Of a DNA stretch of 64,000 nt, positions 53,289-64,000 are shown piece after piece (position 1 is the first letter of the stretch; the number at the start of each line of letters is the position of its first letter). Source of the DNA: Hysterium pulicare CBS 123377. Its lineage: Eukaryota; Ascomycota; Dothideomycetes; Hysteriales; Hysteriaceae. The translations under genes were made by a program, and so were the position numbers. Location: contig AJFK01000016.1 in NCBI GenBank assembly GCA_000467715.1, positions 124,001 through 188,000 on the forward strand. The letters are read 5' to 3'. Below the pieces are notes generated by a model. That model searched no databases. It worked only from the letters and a program-made list of their open reading frames with translations, and had not been told where the DNA came from.

Positions 53289-54874
53289 TCAATTCCTCCA
53301 TATCCTAACCTGCTTATCCCGTCCACCACTCCCCACCTTATCGCCATCCGGCGACCAGTCAAGCGCATAAACCTCATCCTTATGCCCCGGTAAATCCTCC
53401 TTCAGTTTACCCGTTCTTAAGTCCCAGACCTTGAGTGTGGTGTCCTTACTACAACTCGCCAGAAGTCTGCTATCCGCCGAGAAAGCGGTCATATAGACAG
53501 GCCCAACGTGAGCTCTGAGACTGTACAGGAACTTGCCATCTCGTGCCGACCATAACTTAACGTGGTTGTCGAAGCCGGCTGATGCGAGATACACGCCATC
53601 TGGAGAGAAGGTTACGTGATTTACCTGTTTTTGATGACCCGTGAGTCGGGCAATGGGCTTTTGGGATGTAAGAGGCGTCCACAGGTACATTGTGCAGTCG
53701 TCACTTGCGGTTGCAAGTCGTTCAACTATTTCGCCTCCAACGGTCGCGGCTTTCTCAAAGCGCTCTTTAGCTTTCGCGAGCTTGCCCTCTTCGGTTGGGG
53801 GAATTTGTCGTGTGTGGTCGTGATACGCTGTTCGAAGAACGAATTCGGTGCTTAGGGAGAGATGGTTTACCCAGTGGGCGTGAGAGTTCAAGGAGAAATC
53901 GAGGGTGCCGGTTGAGGCGGACCACACTTTGACGGTTTTGTCGTGAGAGGAGGTGTAGATCTATCTAGGATGTCAGAATCTGCCCACGGACAGGAGTTCG
54001 GATAGCATACCTTGCCCGTGCCTCCCCATTTCACGCAAGTGACGCTTCCTTTATGGCCGGTCAAGGCGAAATCGATCTTGCGGCCGACCACATCCCATAT
54101 CCTGACTGTACAGTCTTTCGAGGACGAAGCCACCCTAGGTCGATTGGGCGCTTGTAGGTGATATGGCTCCCATGCCAGAGATGTAATCCACTTGGTATGA
54201 CCTTTTAGTGGCCCTCCCAGTGCCTCGCCGGTTGTCGCGACCCAAAATCGCACCATATTATCCATAGACCCCGACGCTATTATCGTCCCATCTGGCGAAT
54301 AGCTGACAGCCAAACACCACGAAGTATGTCCCTTCAGTGTAGCCACCGGTGTCCCTGTATCACAATCCCATATTCTAACGGTATTATCCCCGCTCCCGCT
54401 CGCCATCCTACTCGAATTCACTGGTGAGAATTGTGTCGCTAATATTGCTTCCCCATGTCCTGATATCGCCGCCGCACACCTCGATACAGCTTTCACTCTG
54501 AACACCGCCTGGGGCGCATATTGCAGCGAGATCTCGCTTTCAGCAGAAACCTTTCCTGGCTTGACCAGTGCATTATATAAATCCGACCTATCGCCTAGAG
54601 CTTCAGTTCCTCCGTCATAGAAGAATCGATACGGTATTCTGTCATCTCCATGCTCTTGCAATTCGTTAAGTAGTATCTCGAGGTTCTTGGTGGTGGCTTG
54701 TGCTAGAGAGACAGTGAGGACGGGAAGAGAGCCGGTTTCGCCTGTTGCTTGGTCCACAAACCGGACTCGGACGCTGCCATCGGGAATTAGTTCGTCGACG
54801 TCTTGCTGTTCGGCAGCTTTTTCTGCCTGAGCTCTTTTGTGGCGTTTTGAAGGTGGTGGAAGGACAGTCGCCAT
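53289..54874 (-). CDS. RSA4: RSA4/NLE1, WD-repeat 60S ribosome assembly factor
   Basis: Two exons (54874-54011 and 53960-53289) give 511 residues, the usual size. The N-terminus is the ubiquitin-like NLE domain (SVRVRFVDQATGETGSLPVL ... NLEILLNELQEH), which binds the AAA ATPase Rea1/Midasin MIDAS domain. The linker motif ISLQYAPQAVFRVKAVSRCA follows. Then an eight-bladed WD propeller: AISGHGEAILATQFSP, LKGHTSWCLAVSYSPDGTII, ALTGHKGSVTCVKWGGTGK|IYTSSHDKTVKVW, LTGHQKQVNHVTFSPDGVYL, LPGHKDEVYALDWSPDGDKV and final GGRDKQVRIWRN. It acts in nuclear pre-60S maturation, where Rea1 removes it. It diverges from MSH4 over 323 bases. Strong call. Confidence 0.97.
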
Positions 54875-55197
54875 TTTGGCGTCTGGGAGGGGGTTGCGAG
54901 AAATTCTAATGAGGCGTTCGACTGTTCTGAAACTTAGTTCAGTGAAATAGTCGAGAACGAGCTGGGATCAACATGCACAGTACAAACAAGTTGTTCGGTG
55001 GGACAGACAGTGGGATTTTCGAAATTCAGATAATTTTCAGCCCTACGAGATGCCAAGATTTCGAGTTCGACCACGGTCACCCTGCAGATCTCATCACACT
55101 CCAGACGTCCATCCCATCGCTCATCCATCTCCAGTTCACCTCTCTGTGGGGGGAGTGCAATTGATCCAACACTAACGCATAAGCTGAACTGATCATC
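54875..55197. promoter_or_regulatory. divergent promoter RSA4 / MSH4
   Basis: A 323-base head-to-head promoter between a constitutive ribosome-assembly gene and a meiotic gene. No element was identified with confidence. Confidence 0.5.
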
Positions 55198-58100
55198 ATG
55201 GTTTCCCGAAGACGGCCTTCAACTTCCGCCACAACCTCAGCATCCACATCCTATCCTTCGTATAGTTATGGTGAGTACACTACAACAACCTCTCGTCCGA
55301 AAACTGGGGGCCGCAGAAGCACCGGAAGGCCTGGTACAAGTCGGCCAAAAACGGGTGCATCCACCATCGCCAGAGTTGAAGCTCAGCAAGTCGTTTGTGC
55401 GGTCATTGAGTCACGAGGCATCTCTCCCACAGTCGGTCTCGCATTCGTCAACCTCGACACCGGAGAAGCAGTCTTGTGCCAGATATGTGATAGCCAGACC
55501 TATGTGAGGACTGTTCATAAACTGATAGTCTATGGACCTTCCGAAATCTTGATTGTGTCCACGGCTGCTAGTCCAAAGTCAAAGCTATTTTCGATCATTG
55601 AAGAAAATCTAGAGGATATTGGCAGTAGGATCACTCTGCTCGATCGTCGCTATTGGGCCGAGATGACAGGCCTTGAGTACATTCAGCATCTGGCCTTCGC
55701 TGACGACGTTGAAGCAATCAAGATATCTATTGGAGGAAACTACTTCGCAGTCTGCTGTATTGCTGCTGTAAGTGTAGCCAAAGCCATGGACTACCACTTG
55801 ACTCATTCTTTTTGTCTAGGTCCTTAAATATATCGAGCTGGGTCTCTCTAAGACATTTCCATTTCATTCTCTCAGAATCAAGTATGAACCTTCGGAAGGT
55901 TCCATGATGATTGATCTATCTACGATTTACTCCCTTGAGCTAATTCAGAATCTCAAAAACCCGAAGTCGAGGGACTGTTTGTTCGGTCTACTCAATGAAA
56001 CTTTGACACCAATGGGATCTCGACTCCTTCGCAGTAACATATTGCAACCACTTACCGATGCACAAACCCTCAGTACACGCTATGATGCTTTGGAAGAGCT
56101 GACCACCAGGGAGGAGATGTTCTTTGCCACTCGATCTGGTACGTGAATTGAGTAGCATAGAAGAATATGGCTAATGAGTTTTGTAGCACTGAAGTCGTTT
56201 CTAGATGCGGACAAGATCCTGACTAATGTATTATTCGTCACATTTATTTTGCCCTCGTGCTAATAACAACACAGTTGATTACCATACCAACAAAGAATCC
56301 TCTTCAGTATACCGAGCAGTCCATCAACAATGTCATTATGCTGAAGCAATTTGTTAATTCTGTCAATACAATATATGAAGCCCTCACAGGAGCTAGAAGT
56401 GAAATGCTTATCAACATTCGAGAAGCATGTGACCGTCGAAATTCATCTGACTATACTAACGGAAGTTGCAGCTATGTGCGCCTGAGAATATTGTACCCAT
56501 TCAGGATCTTATCGACACAGTGATTAACGGAGACACGACTTACGCAAGCCAACCTCTTGAATTGAGAAATCAGCGCACCTATGCAGTCAAGGTACGCAAG
56601 TCACTTCTACTCGTTGGATGTCTCGGCTAACGAGTCGATTCAGTCCGGGGTGAACGGACTTCTCGATGTTGCAAGGACTACTTACAAGGAAGCAATGGAA
56701 GATGCTTATCATCATTCGACGGAGCTGAGCCGTATGTTCCGCCACTACTGCTGCGCGCATTATTGTCTCTAATACACACGAAGAGGAGTACAACATGGGA
56801 CTCGATCTTAAATATGATAGCGTTCGCCAGTTCTTTATACGTGTTGCTGCGTCTGAGCTCGAAAACAGACCGTTGCCGCCTGTTTTCACTAACGTTTTTC
56901 GAAAGAAAAATATGATTGAATGCCAGACACTTGAGCTCATGAAGCGAAACCAGAAGGTCGGATATATGTATATTTCTCATGGCTACCAAGTAACTCACAT
57001 GCCATTAGATCACGGTTTCTCACCAGGAGGTTCTATTGATGAGTATGGTCTAGCCTTTGGGCCACAATGCTCGACTAATAACCCGGGGAAATAGGTGACG
57101 AAGCCATTCAACGCCTTATCGATGAAATTAGCGGCCAGATGTCCGTCTTGTTCAAGATATGCGAGAGCATTGCGATGCTGGACATGGTAACATTACTTAC
57201 AGAAGATGAATAGCTCACAACTAACCTTAATGAAACAGATATCTGCCTTTGCGCAATTGGTCACAACACAAGACTACGGTATTTGACCTCTTCTCATATG
57301 GTGCCTTATTGCTGACTCAATACCAGCCCGCCCACAAATCACTGATACTCTCGCGATCAAGGCTGGTCGACATCCCATTCGTGAAAAGATCATACACAGC
57401 AAGTACATCCCAAATGATGTCTATGCTACACAACAAACCCGATTCCAGATCATCACCGGTATGTTATGAAGTTTCGTGACCCCAAACATCTTACTTTATT
57501 AATCAATGTGTCTGGCATAGGTTGTAACATGAGTGGTGTGTATGACGACCTGGTCTCCTTACTGGTTTAACTCATCGGGACTAGGAAAAAGCACCTACAT
57601 TCGCTCTATTGCGCTGATGTCAATCATGGCGCAAATTGGAAGTTTGTGAGTTTCAAATCAAAAAGGGAATGCGAGGTTATTGATTATTATCAGCGTTCCG
57701 GCTTCTTTCGCATCATTTCCGATTATGCACCAGCTCTTCGCTAGAGTATCGATGGATAACAACATAGAAGCCAACGTCTCGACATTCGCTGCAGAGATGA
57801 GAGAGACTGCTTTCATCTTGCGAAACATTGACAGGCGGAGCTTGTGAGCTATATCTATTATGTAAGAGTAATGGCATTTCTAACATTCCTCTGTTCAGGG
57901 CTATCATCGATGAGCTTGGAAGAGGTACGAGTACTCGTGATGGACTTGCGATTGCCCTTGCAATTGCTGAAGCCCTTGTCGATAGTCGGGTCTGTCATCA
58001 GAGCCCTTCCCCGAAAGCCAACGCTAACTTACTCGCAGGCCTTGGTCTGGTTTGCGACGCACTTTCGAGATCTCGCAACGATCATGGCAGAGCGAAATGG

Positions 58101-58669
58101 CGTTATAAGCTTGCATCTTGCAGTCGAGGTTCGTGATGAATATGGCCTTTATAAGATGATTGTTCATTCCACCATAGATGACCAACAACGACACCATGAC
58201 TATGCTCTACAAGATCGCAGAAGGTGCTGAACAGGAGACTCATTACGGTCTAGCTCTTGCACGTGTCGTACCTCTACCTCCAGGTTTACTGGAATACGCT
58301 ACAGAGGTGTCTCAGAAACTCGAACGCAATATCGTCAGACGCAAAAAGACATCTTCAGCTGTTATTCACGAACGACGTCGCAAACTTATCCTCAACCTTA
58401 AGGAACATTTGGTTCAGGCCCAGAGCGGCGTCATGGATAATGACAGCTTGTCAAAATGGCTTAAAGAACTCCAGAAGGAATTCGTCCTCCGTATGACTGC
58501 CATCGATGCCGAAGCCGCTCGCGCGGAGGAGGAGACCGATGATGAAGGTGACGAAGAGGGAGGCGCAGAGGATGTTATCATGATCGACTCCGATGAAGAA
58601 TCTCAGTCAACCGTTCGTGCAGTATCTGAAGCTCTGCACTCATCAGCGAGCTCACATACGGAAAGCTGA
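55198..58669 (+). CDS. MSH4: MSH4, meiosis-specific MutS homologue
   Basis: Seventeen exons join in frame to about 885 residues: 55198-55767, 55820-56138, 56187-56227, 56275-56424, 56472-56591, 56644-56731, 56784-56956, 57009-57042, 57095-57186, 57239-57278, 57327-57458, 57521-57535, 57585-57645, 57694-57843, 57899-57989, 58039-58128, 58178-58669. Family features are LCAPENIVPIQDLIDTVING, YAVKSGVNGLLDVAR, KITVSHQEVLLMSDEAIQRL, the Walker A TGCNMSGKSTYIRSIAL (split over three exons), EMRETAFILRN, Walker B AIIDELGRGTSTRDGLAIAL, and WFATHFRDLA. As in other MSH4s there is no mismatch-recognition N-terminal domain. Msh4 pairs with Msh5 to stabilise recombination intermediates and promote crossovers. 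The acidic Ser-rich tail (DDEGDEEGGAEDVIMIDSDE) includes a SUMO-interaction-like VIMID. One intron is GC-AG (56425-56471). Confidence 0.95.
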
Positions 58670-59019
58670 AATATATTTCGCTTGAAATAAAGGTGAGAGC
58701 TGAATCATCTTTGACGGTGATTTCGAAGGAGCACGGCTCGACCCTATATGTTGTTAGGGTTATGTCAATGTACCCTAGCATCGAACAGAAAAGTGTCAGG
58801 GTTCTATGTATACACTAATCAAAAGAGTGGTATTTGTTCGTTTCAGCTTCAGCTGAAAGGCTGTTTGTTTGGCTTAGCATGCTCGCCGTGGCTGCGGATT
58901 TAGCCTTGGTGCAAGGCTAAACCAACTCCGCCACAACTTAAAGAGAATGCTATCCCACACTATCCGCGACGCTCTCCAATTTTCAATTACCTAAGAAACC
59001 TAAGAATATAGCTAGAAAA
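58670..59019. other. intergenic, tandem genes
   Basis: A 350-base gap. It contains a perfect 7-bp hairpin (AGCCTTG...CAAGGCT, about 58906-58922, loop of 3) which might be a transcript-end structure. No RNA gene is called. Confidence 0.4.
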
Positions 59020-60141
59020 ATGACATCTTTGAAAACTCCATCGTTACTCCCGACAAAATCAACGAATGACCTGCAAAGTTTAGATTACAAGCAGAAGTAC
59101 AATCTAGTTACCAAGCTCTGGCCTTCTTCAGGTTTGACATTAACCGAGTTCTACGAGGATGACTATGCTGTGTTCTTCGACTTCTTGCAGCAGGAATTCA
59201 ACCAAATACGTCCAAACCAATCGAAACTTGCGACAACTACTTTGGACTCAACGGCGGATTTAGTGCAGATTTTGAAAGAGAACGTTTCTAAACCGCGACT
59301 ACTCCTGGTCAGGATACTTCAAAAAACCTATCTGAATTTTGACGACGAGACTATTCTTCGGTCCATAGAACTAGCTATCCGGCTATGGTTAACTATCAAT
59401 ATCAATACCGCCAGCCTCGCCGTTGGACCCATCCAGGCTCATATCAACGCCATACAGTGGAGTAACAACGAGTCACTACTCGATCTCGTCGGACGAGAAT
59501 TTCCCGTTAAAGAAAACATCAAATCTCACCCCCAGCCCCTCGATAAAATCCATCCCTCATTCACGGCAGCCTATCTCGTCGCCACGTTTGGCATGAAGCT
59601 CAAATGGACCGACAACCTGGCAGACCACCTTACATTCGACCGCGACAACAGAATCCTGACCATATACCAACACAAAATCTGCTTGTTCAATCACGCAAAA
59701 GCCTCCGATATGAATGTCTTTCCAGTCGGCGTAGTACATGAGGCGGTCGACACGCTTAATCTCCTTTTCCCCTTCGGCGACGCAGCGACTAAGAACTTAC
59801 TCTCAAAGCACCATCAACATTCCTTCTACGGCCTTGGGAACTGCGAGAGGGAGAGAGAGCTGAATCTCTCTGCGTACAATGTCTGGCGCGAGCAGCTGAT
59901 AGAGTTGATGAAGGCTTTTAATGAACCGCCTAGGAATTGGCGCCAGCTGTGGAGTGATCGGAGGAATATGTTTGATTGGGTTACGTTTTGGATTGCGGCG
60001 CTCGTATTGCTGTTGACGGTTATTAATTTTGGGTTTGGACTGGTGGCGATGGTGTTTCAGATCAAGCAATTTGATCTTGCCGTTGCGCAGGCTTGTATGG
60101 GTGCGGATGCGAAGGTGCTCTTGCCGAGGTTTTGTACTTGA
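59020..60141 (+). CDS. hypothetical protein with C-terminal membrane anchor
   Basis: Single-exon ORF of 373 residues from MTSLKTPSLLPTKSTNDLQS. The body (30-310) is soluble, with helices such as YLNFDDETILRSIELAIRLW and a strand/turn region ending HLTFDRDNRILTIYQHKICL. The conserved-looking end is FNEPPRNWRQLWSDRRNMFD then WVTFWIAALVLLLTVINFGF and GLVAMVFQIKQF: a basic/aromatic patch followed by a single hydrophobic helix. Proteins ending in W..LW.DRR...TFW followed by one helix form a large unstudied family in Pezizomycotina, often multi-copy. No catalytic motif is recognisable. The orientation (N-terminus in cytosol, tail-anchored) is inferred. It converges on the protease-MFS gene with a 210-base gap. 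Confidence 0.82.
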   Translation: MTSLKTPSLLPTKSTNDLQSLDYKQKYNLVTKLWPSSGLTLTEFYEDDYAVFFDFLQQEFNQIRPNQSKLATTTLDSTADLVQILKENVSKPRLLLVRILQKTYLNFDDETILRSIELAIRLWLTININTASLAVGPIQAHINAIQWSNNESLLDLVGREFPVKENIKSHPQPLDKIHPSFTAAYLVATFGMKLKWTDNLADHLTFDRDNRILTIYQHKICLFNHAKASDMNVFPVGVVHEAVDTLNLLFPFGDAATKNLLSKHHQHSFYGLGNCERERELNLSAYNVWREQLIELMKAFNEPPRNWRQLWSDRRNMFDWVTFWIAALVLLLTVINFGFGLVAMVFQIKQFDLAVAQACMGADAKVLLPRFCT

Positions 60142-60351
60142 ACGGGTGATACGGACGATGATGTGGATTTAGAAATAGTTCGTGAGATACGCTGTGTTCG
60201 TTTGAGAACAAGATTTTTGAGCGAGAAGAACTATCTATCAAGTAAAAACAAAGCATACAAGCGTGTATCAAAGATTTCGAATGGATCGTTGGCCATCGTC
60301 TCATCGGTACAGTTGAGACGAAAAGCAGCAAATGGCAACAGTAGCGCTCTC

Positions 60352-63300
60352 TCACTCAACCCGATTCTTTCGCAACGGCAACTTAAATGCTCGCTTGGGA
60401 AGCAGAAAAGCGCAGATGAAGGCAACTGCCGCTGTACTAATGGAAACATACCACATATGCGTGATTGCATCATTGACTGCAGACGGGTAGTGAACGCTAG
60501 CCTGCTTTAACCGCTGCTCGAGCTCTAAAATTCCGCTGGATAGAACAACCTTTCGAACCGTTGTGTTGAGTCCCGTTGTGTCATTCACATTTTCCAGATT
60601 TGCGATAAGCCGGTTCACGAAGATGTTTTGTCCAATAGCAGTGAAGATGATACTACCAAGATGGCGGCCTAAAACCATAGTATTTATGTCGATATGTTGA
60701 TCCTCATCCGTGAAGAGTGTGGCATGAGCGTGGACCCATGAGAGGAAAGGCAGGCCAGTGCCCGCAGCGAACACAAACTGATATGGGATCCAACGTCCAG
60801 GAGGTATTTCAACCGTAAATGTGTGCAGAAGCGCCGCTCCGATGATGGTGAGAATTCCCGAGACATATACGAAAGGAGCGTAACAGCGTGTTCCTTTCAC
60901 CAGTGCTACTCCGACATGGCTAATAATAGTAACAGTGAGGACAGTCGGGAGACTCATTAATGCTGACTTTACAGCATTGACGCCTCTCACCGTTTGGAAC
61001 CAAAGGGGAAGCTAGTGTTTGTTAGCATTGTAAACTTAAGTTAGAATGAGATAACTTACATATAAGCTGACTATAGCATATGAAGCTGCGAGAAAGGTTA
61101 TATGCAGGAAGTTTCCCAACACAACACGGTCACTGAATAGACGAGTATATATCCCTTTCCTTTTGCGGAACTGTAAAGATACGAAGAGAGCAAGGGAAAG
61201 GATTGCGAGAACTAGTAAGACAATGACCCTGCTATGGGTCCACGCATATTTCAGTCCAGCCAGTTGCGATGCTAGTAATGTGCAGATTAAAAATGACAAC
61301 AGCGCGCCGCATTCGGTCGCAATCGCTGGAAAAGCGTTTGAGTATAGCTTCAGGGGATGCAGCTGCTTAGGAGGCGATTCCTCAGGAGGCGGTTGCTCGG
61401 GAGGCGATTGCTCGGGAGGCAGTTGCTCAAGCGGTGGTTGCTCATGGGGCGGTTTCTCAGCCGGGTTTGAGCGCGAGAGATACATCCATTGAGCCGATGA
61501 AAGTATACTAGTAGTACTTAAGAGAGAAGCGAGAAAAAAGCACCATCTCCAGGTCACCTTGTCTGTGAAAGTACCCGCTATGAACGGTCCACACAGAGTG
61601 GTCAGACCGTATGCGACAAGGTTGAAGTTGGCAAAGGTACGACGGTAATGCGGGGGCAAAGAAGAACTCATCTTCCGGGTAAGTGCTGAAAATGAAGCTT
61701 TACTAAAGCCCAGAAGTACTCTAGCGGCGATGAAATTTCTAGAGTTAGACGCGATACCGCATGATGCGGTGCCGATTGTATATAAAATCAGATTTACCAT
61801 CGGAAGTCCGAGAAGAAGAGGTTTCGAAAGCGAAGGCTTAAGGACACGCTGCCACTGATCCAGGATGGCGAATACGCAAATGCCAAGACTGTAAGCAGAT
61901 CCGTACCTGCACCAAGTTAGCTAATGGACTCTGACAGATTTTATGGTGCTATCAATACCAGCCAATGTAGTTAAGAGAATGAAAGTGGTCCGTGAGGTGA
62001 GGCATGGCAACTGTTATGGTCGAGACATCCTATACAGAGAATTAGAGGAACTCATACAGAGTACTACTAAGGTACTAACCAACGCGTTCAAGCACGCGAA
62101 TAGAAATACACAGATGAAAGGGAGGAGCAGTCTCCACTGTTTGAGGAGCACATTGAACAACCCTTCTTCTTTCTTTATCAGAGCTGATGGGGTACTGGGT
62201 ACAAAAGACGGTGGCACTGGGGGAATCTTCGCGATAGGGAATTGTGAGCTGGGCCCAGCTTCAAGATCAGTCGTCTCAGGAAGATGAGTCTGAAACAGCT
62301 TTACGTAGTTAGACGGCCCACCAATGATAGACTTTCGATAGAGTGTTATATCGGAACACTGGCGGCCAGTGTTGGTAAAGACAGACCTAATCCCAGACAG
62401 TATATTCTCAATACCTAACATGTGGCAGTAAGGTTCTTCTTCGTATGCAGCAATGATCATGCCTAACAAGGCTCCTCCACGAACTACCCAGGAGCCCGAG
62501 GATCCAGGGACTGTAAGATCAGCACGAGCATTGAAGATGTTGTGGAGCAGAAAGACGTACCTAGTGGTGTCACCATTTGTATCTTTCGCGTCAGAAACAA
62601 TCCATCCCTCTGCAGAAATATTGAACAACCACGAAGGAGGTGCCCAGTACGCACTTCATTTGGACTGCAAAGAATATATACCGATCCGGGGTCCGGTTCT
62701 GAATCGAATGTCTCAACATTTACCCAGTTTGAGGCTCTTGGCGGCTTATATTGATTCGTGAAGAGGCATTCGGTTTTCGGATTCAATTGGATTAATGCGA
62801 AATCCACGACCAGAGAGTCGGTGTCCACGATCTCAGTTACACCTTGGGCGCCGTACGACAATGGCCCAAGAGCTACTTCTAGATGATTCGCGCTCTTGTA
62901 AACAGGACCTTGGATTGCTTCTTTGCCCTTTCGACTCTTAACGTTCTTGGGGTTTTGTGACGGTGAGTCGGTCACATTCGAGCTGTTACTGTTTTCTACA
63001 GAAATAGAAGGTATTTCCTCCTCCGTACCCAACCCTCCGGAGTCAGCATCGTTATAGGATGAGTCTCCGAAAGAACCCAAGATCTGTCGTAGCTCAACGA
63101 TAGAATGAGCTACAGTCAATCCGTAAACTGTATCGTTGACCCTAATGAGACCTCCAACTGTGGCGAATCGTTCATGCCGTCTTCCATTTCGCTCGCCCTC
63201 AATCCTCAGGGGAAACCCGCAGCCAGTCCTTTTGATGGCACGTAATTGGATTTGCAAGGTGAGGCTTATTTCATCGGTATTTTGGGTGAAATTATCATCG

Positions 63301-64000
63301 CTCAGCAACTTTGTAGAAGTTGCAGATAGTCGTGGGGCTGAAAGCGTAACTTGAACACGACCCCGACTAAAAAGTTTAAGATAATTTAAGTCATGAATGT
63401 GTTGTTCTATAGCCTTAAGGCATTGTTTGCTACCACACTTGACCCATACTGTTGGTTGTAATTTGACAGTACGGCGCTTCCTATCAGCCTGGCCGACCAT
63501 ACATAATTCGGGCTCGATGATCGTCTCCGAACGAGATAGTGACGGCGGCAGAGATTGTATAATTGGGTATAGATCTTTTAAAAGCCTTAGCCTCACGTGT
63601 TCGATCCAAGTTCTCTCTAAAATGAGAGGTGGTGGATGCTCTCTTAATTTTCCGATGTATATCCGTTTCGATGGCGAGTATAACGATGGCAGAGTCGTAT
63701 CTACAGTGACACTGTAATCAATCGAGATCTCCTCAGATGTCAATGGCGGTATTGGCGTAGATTTCAGAGGAGCAGTTCGGCAAGAAGAGATGGGGGTTAT
63801 TGTGGACGCATTCGTATCGGCAGTATGAGTACTGAATAGAGAACCGATACGGGAGGATTCTTGACTAGTTGAGATGTCACTGTGTGTAGACGACTCGGTC
63901 ACTCTTTGAATATTGTCATTCTGAGAGTTCTGGTTTGGTCCACTCTGAGTGACCGTGGTCGCCGGGTTAAGCGTTTCGGTAGGCTGAGTTTGCTTCGGAG
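60352..64000 (-). CDS. trypsin-like serine protease domain fused to an MFS (DHA14-like) transporter; 5' end outside window
   Basis: One frame-coherent gene enters from the right edge. The protease part (64000 to 62080) has EPELCMVGQADRKRRTVKLQ and VKCGSKQCLKAIEQHIHDLN ahead of a trypsin-like fold: His in GLTVAHSIVEL, Asp in LVVDFALIQL, Ser in TVPGSSGSWVV. The exon then reads LLKQWRLLLPFICVFLFACL then NAL. A 50-nt intron (62079-62030; GTTAGT, branch CTAAT, TATAG) joins it in frame to DVSTITVAMPHLTDHFHSLN, completing the classic first MFS helix with its ALD motif. Further exons are 62029-61959, 61906-61060 and 61011-60352. MFS marks are GWYGSAYSLG, FTDKVTWRWCFF and about 14 hydrophobic segments. 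Within the protease part the frame changes near 62630-62680 (short intron or frameshift). The MFS part alone would export or import small molecules at a membrane. Confidence 0.75.
61370..61459. repeat. 15-bp coding minisatellite (5-residue Pro-Pro-Glu-Gln repeat)
   Basis: Six tandem units of about 15 bp (GGAGGCGATTGCTCG and variants). On the minus strand they encode PPHEQ, PPLEQ, LPPEQ, SPPEQ, PPPEE, SPPKQ in the loop between the two halves of the MFS transporter. The unit length is a multiple of three, so copy number can change without breaking the frame. Confidence 0.9.

Noticed and set aside
58880-58945. tRNA-like sequence (A-box TGGCGGAGTTGG on the minus strand with a hairpin)
   Set aside because: No B-box and no acceptor stem pairing could be drawn.
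61036-61800. MFS gene starting at the ATG at 61800
   Set aside because: The frame and MFS features (GWYGSAYSLG, first helix) extend well upstream through two introns, so this Met is internal.
1-64000. CRISPR arrays, bacterial operons, rRNA genes
   Set aside because: None seen; intron structure and gene content are eukaryotic.

Overview
The window is nuclear DNA of a filamentous ascomycete (Pezizomycotina; Dothideomycetes is my best guess from the feel of the proteins, not proven). The reasons are short GT-AG introns of about 50-60 nt with CTAAC/CTGAC-like branch sites, two Zn2Cys6 regulators, a BTB gene, a SWIM gene, fungal-only families such as CSI2, ERJ5 and IZH3/PAQR, and small AT-rich transposon relics that look damaged by C-to-T mutation (RIP-like). 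No rRNA, tRNA, CRISPR or organellar sequence was recognised. Exon limits come from reading splice signals and checking that the joined exons stay in frame. They may be off by one or two bases where the sequence allows it.

Left third (1-28.3 kb): PRP39 (U1 snRNP, 3' end cut by the window), an unrecognised conserved protein, a Zn2Cys6 regulator with a 3.6 kb gene-free upstream region, a SAM+PH protein, a second Zn2Cys6 regulator, ERJ5 (ER J-protein) divergent from PRA1/YIP3, an acidic low-complexity protein whose frame lacks a clear ATG, a small Gly/Met-rich membrane protein, a small J-domain protein and an ArfGAP-UBA protein.

Middle (28.3-43 kb) is gene-poor: a 4.8 kb gene-free stretch, a small basic-region (bZIP-like) protein, a protein whose SWIM zinc finger appears only after splicing, a Ser-rich protein with a stop-free intron, then CSI2. 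Degraded coding scraps and at least three, probably four, copies of a 120-131 bp TA-flanked MITE lie in the gaps of the left and middle parts.

Right third (43-64 kb): FCF1/UTP24, a protein with a fungal NLR-type N-terminal region, a BTB protein, an IZH3-like PAQR receptor, RSA4/NLE1 divergent from MSH4 (17 exons), a C-terminally anchored protein, and the most striking object: a gene entering from the right edge in which a trypsin-like serine-protease domain is joined through a 50-nt intron, in frame, to an MFS (DHA14-like) transporter.

Housekeeping themes present are RNA processing and ribosome assembly (PRP39, FCF1, RSA4), ER/Golgi traffic and folding (ERJ5, PRA1, ArfGAP, J protein), cell wall (CSI2), regulation (Zn2Cys6, bZIP-like, BTB, SWIM) and meiosis (MSH4). 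An intact-looking MSH4 suggests sexual competence. Genes are monocistronic and I see no secondary-metabolite cluster.
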